Positions 7,052 to 13,916 of a stretch of 20,893 nt of DNA are shown piece after piece. Within the stretch, counting starts at the first letter, position 1; every line of letters starts with the position of its first letter. The translations under genes and the position numbers were made by a program. This DNA is from JAKACU01 sp021821185 (GTDB taxonomy: Bacteria > Bacillota > Bacilli > Alicyclobacillales > SLC66), in contig DAHWJX010000115.1 of the NCBI GenBank assembly GCA_027343965.1, positions 1 through 20,893 of the forward strand, in the 5' to 3' direction. The notes below the pieces were generated by a model that worked only from the letters and a program-made list of their open reading frames with translations, made no database searches and had not been told where the DNA came from.

Positions 7052-8740
7052 TCACCTCTGTGATTCGGCGCGTTTCTTAAGTTCTTCGACAGAAACTCGA
7101 TGACAGTAGGCACCAAAACGCTCGTCTTTTACGTGATGATCCCTAAAATCACGTAAGATGTCATAAAGTACGACAGACAACGAGGATAGCGAAACGAGTT
7201 CCGCATACAGTTCATTAAGTCTTGTTCCAAAAAAATCACCACCAAGATATACATCATACTTACCTGGAGCGCGTCCAACGAGGCCAATATCACTCACATA
7301 GGGACGAGTACACCCATTCGGACATCCTGTCATCCTAATGGAAATTTCCTCTCTTTCAAGTCCAAGCTCGACCAATACCTGCTCAAGATTCGCAAGAACT
7401 GTTGGCATAACCCGCTCAGATTCAGTGATGGCCAGCCCACATGTTGGCAAGGCTGGACACGCCATGGCGTACCGCTCAATCGTAGGTATATCTTCTACGA
7501 AGTGAACTCCGTGCTCACGCAACATACTTTCGATCAGTGGTTTATCGTCTTCCCTAAGATGGCATAACAACATATTTTGCGATGTCGTCAAATGAATTTC
7601 GGGCGCGAATCGTTCCACGATACTACGTAACGCCGTTTTAAGTTGTAACGAGCCCGCATTATGGATGCGGCCATTTTGAATTGGCAGGCCCAAAAACCAA
7701 GTATGTTCCCCTTGTTTATGCCACCCAAGATGATCCGTGGTCTGTGACCAGGTGAGATCACGTGGAGCCACGAGCAAGCGCCCTAAACGATGTTGCAGTT
7801 CTCCCGAAAACCAGTCAAGCCCACGCTCATCAAGCAGATACTTAAAGCGACTGTGTTGACGGTCGGTACGATTACCATAATCACGTTGGATTGACACGAT
7901 TGCTATCGCCGTTTCCACCAAATCATCTGGAAGAACAAAACAAAGTGGAGTAGCCACTCGCGGGTACGTATCCTTTTTCGTGTGATTCCGCCCCATACCG
8001 CCACCAACTAACAGCGTATACCCACTGACCACGTCACCTTCACGATGCGCGACGATACCAAGATCATTGGCGTAGACATCAAGACAATTGTCTCCCTCGA
8101 CGGCGATAGCCAACTTGAATTTACGCGGCAAATAGGTTTGCCCGTACAGTGGCTCTTCGTCGTCTTGGTTTGACGCCACTTTCTCACCATCCAACCATAT
8201 TTCATGGTAAGCGGCCGTTTTTGCCGATAACGCATCAACAAGTCGTTCTAATTGAACACGTAATTGCTCATGAAATAATCCTTCGTGAGGAGCTGGACAC
8301 AAGAGAATATTCCTGACTTGATCACCACATCCCCCCAGTGTGGTAATCAGGGTGTCATGAAGAGAGCGAATCGTTTGTCTTACGTCTTTTTTAAGGATGC
8401 CATGAATTTGAAATGTTTGTCGTGTAGTGATCCGTAGTGTGCTATTACCGAACTGTTCTGACAGTCGATCAAACGTCAGATATGCTTTCGATGAAAGCAC
8501 GCCACCTGGTATACGTGCACGAATCATCATTGAGTAGGCTTTTTCTTTACCCTCTTTTTTTAGCTGTTGACGCAAATCGCGATCATCTTGTTGGTACATG
8601 CCATGAAACTTTAAAACTTGAATGCCTTCTTCCGTGAAATACGTCTTACCATTGGCGAGTTCCTCGACAATCGCACCTCGCAAATGCCGACTCTTCTTTT
8701 TAATTTCTTCAACTGTCAACTGTTTTTTTTCGTTGCTCAT
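7052..8740 (-). CDS. cysI: Assimilatory sulfite reductase haemoprotein
   Basis: A 562-residue sirohaem/[4Fe-4S] sulfite reductase that reduces sulfite to sulfide with six electrons. The cluster and sirohaem ligands are visible as C428-X5-C434 (ACPALPTCGLA) and C473-X3-C477 (TGCPNGCTRP). The family substrate-pocket segments LRITTRQTFQIHG (102-114) and GGGMGRNHT (246-254) are also present, showing the two pseudo-repeated halves. Length fits CysI of the NADPH type (YvgQ-like), but no flavoprotein partner CysJ lies in this cluster, so the electron donor may be encoded elsewhere or be ferredoxin. The ATG overlaps the sat stop by ATGA. Co-location with cobA and sirB, which supply its sirohaem, supports the assignment. 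Confidence 0.92.
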   Translation of the reverse strand: MSNEKKQLTVEEIKKKSRHLRGAIVEELANGKTYFTEEGIQVLKFHGMYQQDDRDLRQQLKKEGKEKAYSMMIRARIPGGVLSSKAYLTFDRLSEQFGNSTLRITTRQTFQIHGILKKDVRQTIRSLHDTLITTLGGCGDQVRNILLCPAPHEGLFHEQLRVQLERLVDALSAKTAAYHEIWLDGEKVASNQDDEEPLYGQTYLPRKFKLAIAVEGDNCLDVYANDLGIVAHREGDVVSGYTLLVGGGMGRNHTKKDTYPRVATPLCFVLPDDLVETAIAIVSIQRDYGNRTDRQHSRFKYLLDERGLDWFSGELQHRLGRLLVAPRDLTWSQTTDHLGWHKQGEHTWFLGLPIQNGRIHNAGSLQLKTALRSIVERFAPEIHLTTSQNMLLCHLREDDKPLIESMLREHGVHFVEDIPTIERYAMACPALPTCGLAITESERVMPTVLANLEQVLVELGLEREEISIRMTGCPNGCTRPYVSDIGLVGRAPGKYDVYLGGDFFGTRLNELYAELVSLSSLSVVLYDILRDFRDHHVKDERFGAYCHRVSVEELKKRAESQR

Positions 8741-9903
8741 TGGACCACCTCCGCCAAACCTTGTACAAGAACATCTGCCACTTCCGGTCGGGAAAATTTT
8801 GGTGACGGTCTTTCTCCAGCGCGCAAGATCGCCCGAACCTTTGTTCCAGAAAGAATGATGCGTTCACCTACGTCGTGTGGACACGTCTTTTCCGAAGCCA
8901 TTCCATCGCATTTCACACAATAAAAGCTATTTTCATAAAATAAAGGTTTGATCGAAAGTTCATCACTCGTAAAATGAGCAAAGATTTTTTGCGCGTCATA
9001 CGTTCCGTAGTAACTTCCAACACCAGCATGATCGCGACCCACGATAAAATGGGTGCAGCCGTAATTTTTGCGCACGATAGCATGAAATACAGCTTCACGC
9101 GGTCCTGCATAACGCATCGCCGCCGGGTACGCCGATAATAGTACGCGATCTTTCGGATAATAGTTTTGAAGCAATACCTCATAACTTTTAACTCGAATAT
9201 GCGCTGGTACGTCATCCGCTTTCGTCGTCCCTACCAAAGGATGCAACAGCAAAGCATCCACCGTTTCAAGCGCCGTCTTTTGGATGTACTCATGCGCGCG
9301 ATGAATTGGGTTGCGTGTTTGAAATCCGACCACCGTTTTCCATTGACGGTTCTTAAAAATGGCGCGAACCTGTGCTGGATCACGATACAAAGATGCAAAT
9401 TCGTGGATCGGTTTTCGCTTTAACAACATGATGGACCCAGCTACATAAAATGGCGGTTGGGAGAGTAAACGGTGAACCCCAGGATGTTCTTGATCGGTGG
9501 TACCATAGACAGCTTGTGCCTCTTGTAATGGATCGTAAGGGTAAACTTCCGTCACACTCATAGTCCCATAAATAACGCCATCAGCACCGCACAGGGACAG
9601 TTTATGTCCCTCTCGAATTTCTTTGGCATCCTCTTTACTTATCGGCAAGGTCACAGGAATCGTCCACACTAGACCATTCGCCAAGCGCATTGTCTGCAAT
9701 ACCGACCGATAATCCGCTTCGCCGAGAAAACCCGTCAATGGCGAGAATGCTCCCACACCAATCATTTCCAAATCACTTAACGACCAATCAGTGATCGTTA
9801 CTTTGCGGTACGTTTGCGCTTCGCGAAGATATTCTTGTTGTTGTTGTACCTCAACTTGTCGCTGTACCAATAGACCACCATGTGGCAAAATTCCGTTAAA
9901 CAT
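8737..9903 (-). CDS. sat: Sulfate adenylyltransferase (ATP sulfurylase)
   Basis: A 388-residue ATP sulfurylase of the single-chain type, forming adenylyl sulfate (APS) and pyrophosphate from sulfate and ATP. It carries the catalytic QTRNPIHRAHE loop (195-205), the GRDHAGVGSYYG motif (289-300) and the N-terminal GAFSPLTGFLGEADY (51-65). A C-x2-C...C-x-H cluster (C329, C332, C341, H343) near the C-terminus matches the zinc-binding site known in some bacterial Sat proteins. There is no C-terminal APS kinase domain. The ribosome site AAGGAGAGGT is about 7 bases before the ATG. It lies 12 bases after cysH and overlaps cysI by 4 bases, so the three are one translational unit. Confidence 0.95.
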   Translation of the reverse strand: MFNGILPHGGLLVQRQVEVQQQQEYLREAQTYRKVTITDWSLSDLEMIGVGAFSPLTGFLGEADYRSVLQTMRLANGLVWTIPVTLPISKEDAKEIREGHKLSLCGADGVIYGTMSVTEVYPYDPLQEAQAVYGTTDQEHPGVHRLLSQPPFYVAGSIMLLKRKPIHEFASLYRDPAQVRAIFKNRQWKTVVGFQTRNPIHRAHEYIQKTALETVDALLLHPLVGTTKADDVPAHIRVKSYEVLLQNYYPKDRVLLSAYPAAMRYAGPREAVFHAIVRKNYGCTHFIVGRDHAGVGSYYGTYDAQKIFAHFTSDELSIKPLFYENSFYCVKCDGMASEKTCPHDVGERIILSGTKVRAILRAGERPSPKFSRPEVADVLVQGLAEVVQ

Positions 9904-9915
9904 CTTTACCTCTCC

Positions 9916-10626
9916 TTAGGACGCTGATGTATCTTGGTGCAAACCGCATTCGGTCTTAGCAAACCCCGCCCAGCGACCACTGCGTGGATCATCACCTTTT
10001 GCAACGGGATTGGTGCATGGAGCACAACCAATGCTTGGATAACCATGGTCATGAAGTGAATTGTAAGGAACGTTGTGTTCATGCACGTAAGCCCACACAT
10101 CATCTTCTGTAAACAACACGAGAGGATTGACCTTGGTTAGATTAAAACGCTCATCCACTTCAAATGTTTGCGCATTGGCCCGCGCTGGGGATTGCTCCCG
10201 GCGTATGCCTGTAATCCAGCCGTCAAAACCCTCTAAATGTTTTTCTAATGGCTGTACTTTTCGCAGCGCACAACACTGATCAGGTCGTACTTTAAAAAGA
10301 TCTTGACCATACTTTTGCGCTTGATCTTCCAGTGTCACAGCAGGCAAGACCTGCACGAATTGCACATTTTTATAGGTTTCTTGTGCCAGATCACAAAGCG
10401 CGTAGGTTTCGCCAAATAACAGATTGGTGTCTAGGTAAAACACAGGGATCTTGAGATTGAGCTTAGCAATCATATCGACAATCACCATGTCCTCAGCACC
10501 AAAGCTGCAAGCAAACGTCAAATTGGAAATGCATTTTGCAGCTTCCGTTACTACTTCTTGCGGCGACTTATTCTCATAAGTACGAGCCAAATCAGCGATT
10601 ACGTCCGAAGATAACCCACGCGGCAT
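9916..10626 (-). CDS. cysH: APS/PAPS reductase with an iron-sulfur cluster
   Basis: A 236-residue adenylyl-sulfate reductase, first gene of the sulfur operon. It has the N-terminal SFGAEDMV P-loop-like motif (41-48), the paired cysteines C118-C119 and C201-x2-C204 that hold a [4Fe-4S] cluster, and the catalytic cysteine in the C-terminal ECGLH (C227). The four-cysteine signature marks the type that accepts APS (as well as PAPS in Bacillus) and needs thioredoxin, rather than the cluster-free PAPS-only E. coli type. This fits the absence of an APS kinase gene here. The ATG at 10626 has AAGGGGAA about 6 bases upstream and a sigma-A promoter 50-80 bases upstream. Confidence 0.94.
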   Translation of the reverse strand: MPRGLSSDVIADLARTYENKSPQEVVTEAAKCISNLTFACSFGAEDMVIVDMIAKLNLKIPVFYLDTNLLFGETYALCDLAQETYKNVQFVQVLPAVTLEDQAQKYGQDLFKVRPDQCCALRKVQPLEKHLEGFDGWITGIRREQSPARANAQTFEVDERFNLTKVNPLVLFTEDDVWAYVHEHNVPYNSLHDHGYPSIGCAPCTNPVAKGDDPRSGRWAGFAKTECGLHQDTSAS

Positions 10627-10675
10627 ATCAATTCCCCTTATATCTCATCAGTTTAGTATGAATTAAGATAAAAGT

Positions 10676-10704
10676 ATTATATTCCACGGATTGATTACCG
10701 TCAA
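10676..10704 (-). promoter_or_regulatory. Sigma-A promoter of the sulfur operon (PcysH)
   Basis: On the minus strand TTGACG (10699-10704) is followed by exactly 17 bases and a perfect TATAAT (10676-10681). Transcription should start near 10669, giving a leader of about 40 bases before the cysH ATG. The -35 box lies inside the inverted repeat at 10690-10709, so a protein bound there would directly affect polymerase binding. Confidence 0.8.
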
Positions 10705-10709
10705 TCAAT
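10690..10709. promoter_or_regulatory. Perfect inverted repeat, candidate operator between cysH and the divergent gene
   Basis: Arms ATTGATT (10690-10696) and AATCAAT (10703-10709) are perfect reverse complements around a 6-base spacer ACCGTC. The dyad has the size and T-N11-A shape of a LysR-type binding site and covers the -35 box of PcysH, in the shared control region of two divergent genes. The LysR protein encoded at 500-1360 is a natural candidate; a CymR-like repressor is another. Binding is inferred, not shown. Confidence 0.55.
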
Positions 10710-10775
10710 TTTATGAAACTTATCTTGCTTTCCATCGTCTAATAAGCTGAAATAGAGACAAAGGAGATTGATGAA

Positions 10776-12149
10776 ATGAATTGGCGTCTTTCTAGCATTT
10801 TATTCGTGGTAAGTTGTGGAGTGACTGCAATGTGTGGGTGGGGATTTCAAGACAGTCTTATCACTCAAGCGGCGGTGCCGCAAACAAATTTCCCTTCTGT
10901 TGTTACGGCAGCGATGAGTTATATACAGCCGCGCACAAAAATTGCGCTCATGGCTCCTACTTATATTGCACAACAGCAAAGTGGGCAATATTTGACAGCT
11001 CTCGTCCAGGCTAACGCTACGAGCTACAGTGTCACTATCCGCTCCCTTAACAAGCCACTACCTATCAATAGCCCCGACATCAACGATCCACAATATAATG
11101 GACTCGCACAATGGATGGGCGGATTTGGCGCTGATAAGTACGCAACTTTAAGCGCTGCTCACGCCGCTTTAAACCGATCACTAAGCTATGCTGAACATCT
11201 TACAGGCACACCGCATCCCATTTACCTAGGCTCTGGGGTGACTGGAGAATTGTATAATGGCATCTATGCGGGTACCATCACATGGCACATGGGTACATGG
11301 CAATTTCAGGTTAACAATGGCAATCCTACCGCAAATGTCAGCGTTGCTGAGGCGATCATCACCCAAGTGCAAAATGCGGCGTTACCTCGTGAACAAGGTA
11401 AGATGGTCGTACAAAATGCAGGCGACGGTGAGCATACACAGTTGGCTTTTCTTTCTGGCACAACGCTCATGACCGTAGCCAATTACCACAGTTCCACGGA
11501 TGCTTTAAAGATGGCTTCCTCGATAAAAACGTATCAGTCATCCACATCAAAGGTAACGGCACCTGCAATGATTGCGGCGATAAATCATCTAAGCGGCGCA
11601 ACAGCAATCCCTCTACTTGCCCCACTCAATTTGGGCATTACCGCCGCACAAGGATCCTCGATGACAGAGCAGGATACGGCAAGTTATGGTCATTATCAAG
11701 TCAACTTAAGTCTGAAAAGCGCATCAACATCTTTTGCTAGTTTTGGTGGACAAGGCTATGTGCAAAAACCCACTGCATTATCGGTCGTCCAGCAAATGGC
11801 TGCGACTCCATCTTATGCAGGTACTGTGTCAAAGACCGTAAATCTTGGATCTGGAATTGAGGGAACCGTTTATTCTCAGCTAGGACTCGTCAAATGGAAA
11901 GAAGGTCAGTGGACATTCGACGTAGAAGCCGGATCTTCGACCGCGGACGTGAAACTTTCTACGCAGATTGTTACTTACTTAGCCACGCACCTATTACCAG
12001 AAACCACAGGTTACATGTGGGTAAAAAACACACCAGTTGCCCAATTTAGCCATTTTTATTGGGCTAGCAAAGATATACTGTACTCGATTTCAAGCACATC
12101 GTCAGCCAGTATCGCCTTAAAAATGGCTACATCGATGGCGAGCTTTTAA
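10776..12149 (+). CDS. Exported protein with two tandem ~200-residue repeats, function unknown
   Basis: A 457-residue protein I do not recognise. Residues 1-33 look like a signal peptide or anchor (basic MNWR, hydrophobic core 7-23); there is no proper lipobox. The rest is soluble, Ser/Thr/Ala-rich and cysteine-free. It consists of two copies of one unit, about residues 42-251 and 262-457. Matching landmarks are ALMAP / PLLAP, LGSGVTGELY / LGSGIEGTVY, ITWHMGTWQFQV / VKWKEGQWTFDV, ALPREQGKMVV / LLPETTGYMWV and DALKMASSI / IALKMATSM. The ATG at 10776 has AAAGGAG 9 bases upstream; an ATG five bases earlier stops after two codons. It is divergent from cysH and shares its control region, which hints at co-regulation with sulfur assimilation, but no catalytic motif is visible. 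A hairpin follows the stop. Confidence 0.8.
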   Translation: MNWRLSSILFVVSCGVTAMCGWGFQDSLITQAAVPQTNFPSVVTAAMSYIQPRTKIALMAPTYIAQQQSGQYLTALVQANATSYSVTIRSLNKPLPINSPDINDPQYNGLAQWMGGFGADKYATLSAAHAALNRSLSYAEHLTGTPHPIYLGSGVTGELYNGIYAGTITWHMGTWQFQVNNGNPTANVSVAEAIITQVQNAALPREQGKMVVQNAGDGEHTQLAFLSGTTLMTVANYHSSTDALKMASSIKTYQSSTSKVTAPAMIAAINHLSGATAIPLLAPLNLGITAAQGSSMTEQDTASYGHYQVNLSLKSASTSFASFGGQGYVQKPTALSVVQQMAATPSYAGTVSKTVNLGSGIEGTVYSQLGLVKWKEGQWTFDVEAGSSTADVKLSTQIVTYLATHLLPETTGYMWVKNTPVAQFSHFYWASKDILYSISSTSSASIALKMATSMASF

Positions 12150-12166
12150 ACAAGAAAAGTAAACAA

Positions 12167-12193
12167 ACGGTGAGGTCGTGTCGGCCTCACCGT
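12167..12193 (-). terminator. Rho-independent terminator of the cytochrome b operon, possibly bidirectional
   Basis: Perfect 9-base arms ACGGTGAGG (12167-12175) and CCTCACCGT (12185-12193) enclose a 9-base loop. Reading the minus strand, the stem is followed by the T-rich TTGTTTACTTTTCTTG, so it should end transcripts of the gene stopping at 12206. On the plus strand the tail is not T-rich, but the hairpin could still help end the divergent gene's transcript. Confidence 0.75.
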
Positions 12194-12205
12194 CAAATCC
12201 ACATA

Positions 12206-13156
12206 TTATCGTTTGTACCAATCACGCCAGATAAGACGATATACTGGCAACACTCTTGGCAACCGGTTTAAACCAGGAATCCAAGGAACGAAGATTAAAA
12301 TAATCACCAGAACAGCAACGGTATAGGCAGCTAACATGTCACCTACAGGTGATGTTGACCATGGTGGGACTTGGTACAAAAAGGTGTAGGGCGTTAACCA
12401 CCAAGGACCTGGATAAGCCTGCTCATCATGATTGATACCCCACTGTTCACCCAGCATGTTGATTGATTGAGCTGCGTTATGCAAAGCATCTCCCTGGATG
12501 TAAAGCAGGTCGTTTTGAACATTCCACCGATATGGACCTTGATTGGTCTCTTGATTCAGTGTACCGGACAGCAATCCCGATTGGGCCAGACGCAGTTGCG
12601 CCGGGATGATCACAGCAAGTGGCCCATAATTACCTGGTGGTACAACTACCTGTCCTGAAACGACGGTGGCATGAGACAGGGCATTACGATAAGTGGACAC
12701 CCATGCAATTTGTTGTGTGACAGGGGTGCTTTGATAAGCCGATAGAGCGGCTGCCAGCGTTTGATTTTGCGAAGCTTGCGCCACTTGTGAAAGCGGCCTT
12801 AACACAAAATCTTGCGTCGTATTGATGGGATAGGGTATCCCCCACCATGTCTGTGGAGCAAAACTTCCTAAACTTTGTACGCCGCCTTGCTGACCTTGAA
12901 ATCCATTGTTATAAGGGGGGCCATAACTAGCGATTGCCTCAGTACCATCCAAGTACCCTAATGTGGTATTTGTAAAGAGCACTGGATCACTCGTGGCCAC
13001 TTGGCGATTCGTCACAGAAGGACGATAAGGTGCTTTGGCAAAAGCGGCCACAACGAGAATGAGGATAACCATGATAAGAAGACTCACGAAGCCCTCCTTG
13101 ATCAAGTCAAAGTCCTTCATATCGCTGCGCCGTGCATCAGGGACACTTGTTGTCAT
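12206..13156 (-). CDS. Cysteine-free two-helix membrane protein, probable partner of cytochrome b6
   Basis: A 316-residue protein I cannot assign to a named family. It has an N-terminal transmembrane helix (about 20-42, GFVSLLIMVILILVVAAF), a roughly 230-residue extracytoplasmic region rich in Gly, Gln, Pro and Trp, a second helix (about 277-298) and a basic cytoplasmic tail ending IWRDWYKR. It contains no cysteine, so it holds neither a CxxCH haem c nor a Rieske cluster. Its start ATG overlaps the cytochrome b stop (ATGA) and has AGGAGGG upstream, so the two are made in tandem and probably form a complex. The position would fit a stand-in for subunit IV/QcrC of a bc complex, but the PEWY quinol-site motif is absent (PGPWWLTPYTF occurs instead). 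I have an unverified impression that similar pairs exist in other bacteria. Confidence 0.75.
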   Translation of the reverse strand: MTTSVPDARRSDMKDFDLIKEGFVSLLIMVILILVVAAFAKAPYRPSVTNRQVATSDPVLFTNTTLGYLDGTEAIASYGPPYNNGFQGQQGGVQSLGSFAPQTWWGIPYPINTTQDFVLRPLSQVAQASQNQTLAAALSAYQSTPVTQQIAWVSTYRNALSHATVVSGQVVVPPGNYGPLAVIIPAQLRLAQSGLLSGTLNQETNQGPYRWNVQNDLLYIQGDALHNAAQSINMLGEQWGINHDEQAYPGPWWLTPYTFLYQVPPWSTSPVGDMLAAYTVAVLVIILIFVPWIPGLNRLPRVLPVYRLIWRDWYKR

Positions 13157-13755
13157 GACCTTGCCCTCCTATCGTCGTATGGCGGCACCACACCTTTTTT
13201 GCGTACAAAAAGCAAGTGCCACGCCACCAAAATCATCAAGATGATTGGTAGCACCGACACGTGCAAACCGTAAACTTGTGCGTTATTTAGAATGTTAAGC
13301 AAGCCATCGGCGCCAGCGGCATTAAACGCATCTTTGCTTTGCACCTGATTCCACTGGCTAAAGAAATCACCGCGACTGAGATACCCGGTAAAGGCCGTAA
13401 GAACACTGATCGCAAAGGACAGAACACCGAGCACCCATGTAGCTCCCCGACCATCACGCCAAGAGGCCATAAAGAACTGCGCAACAAGGTGCATCGTCAT
13501 GAAAAAAAAGAACGCTTGTACACCCCAAAAATGAATCGCGCGCAGATAGCCACCGATAGCAGAAACTTGGTACCACATCGGATCTTTGGCTGCGATAATG
13601 ATCCCAGATACGATCACCACAACCATGCTGCTTAGAGTAAATACACCAAAGCTATACACCAGCGATGATACATACACGGGCTGCTCAGAGGGCAACAACT
13701 TGTCCCAAGCAAATTCTCTTGCCGCGTGTTCCCTAGCCCTGTTCGTCCAGTTCAT
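13153..13755 (-). CDS. Cytochrome b6-like di-haem membrane protein (cytochrome b N-terminal domain)
   Basis: A 200-residue four-helix cytochrome b. The haem ligands are in place: H75-X13-H89 in helix B (AIHFWGVQAFFFFMTMHL) and H165-X14-H180 in helix D (GLHVSVLPIILMILVAWH); the X14 spacing is that of b6-type proteins. Other family marks are WRDGRGATWVLG (99-110) before helix C and AFTGYLSRGD (121-130). It should bind two b haems and move electrons from or to the quinone pool. The ATG at 13755 is preferred over a TTG one codon earlier because GGGAGG lies 8 bases upstream; it overlaps the stop of the 36-residue gene as TGATG. No Rieske or cytochrome c gene is adjacent, so it is not a standard bc1/b6f complex. 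Confidence 0.85.
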   Translation of the reverse strand: MNWTNRAREHAAREFAWDKLLPSEQPVYVSSLVYSFGVFTLSSMVVVIVSGIIIAAKDPMWYQVSAIGGYLRAIHFWGVQAFFFFMTMHLVAQFFMASWRDGRGATWVLGVLSFAISVLTAFTGYLSRGDFFSQWNQVQSKDAFNAAGADGLLNILNNAQVYGLHVSVLPIILMILVAWHLLFVRKKGVVPPYDDRRARS

Positions 13756-13865
13756 CAATCATGCCTCCCATGATCGGGATAGCGTAAAAAGATGAACACG
13801 ATAAACACGACAAGCCATAAAAAACCGACATAATAATTCGGCCAGGCATTGGACAAATCCACCAT
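13755..13865 (-). CDS. 36-residue single-helix membrane peptide, candidate small subunit of the cytochrome b complex
   Basis: A short reading frame from the ATG at 13865 encodes 36 residues: MVDLSNAWPNYYVG, then a hydrophobic helix of about 15 residues (FLWLVVFIVFIFL), then a charged end RYPDHGRHD. A ribosome site GGGGGTGG lies 4-5 bases before the ATG. The stop TGA shares one base with the ATG of cytochrome b (TGATG), implying translational coupling. Single-helix peptides of this size are common accessory subunits of cytochrome complexes (for example in b6f). No family is recognised. The case rests on ribosome site, coupling and membrane-helix composition. Confidence 0.65.
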   Translation of the reverse strand: MVDLSNAWPNYYVGFLWLVVFIVFIFLRYPDHGRHD

Positions 13866-13916
13866 AAAACCACCCCCATTGAGTTCAAGGGATAGGATTT
13901 CCAAGGTCACCAAATA

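Noticed and set aside
10771..10779. Two-codon ATG-AAA-TGA minicistron in front of the exported protein gene
   Set aside because: It lies closer to the ribosome site than the real ATG but looks incidental; kept only as a note on start choice.
10830..10838. Lipoprotein cleavage site (TAMC) in the exported repeat protein
   Set aside because: Met before the Cys does not fit the lipobox rule of Gly/Ala/Ser at -1; a normal signal peptide or uncleaved anchor is more likely.
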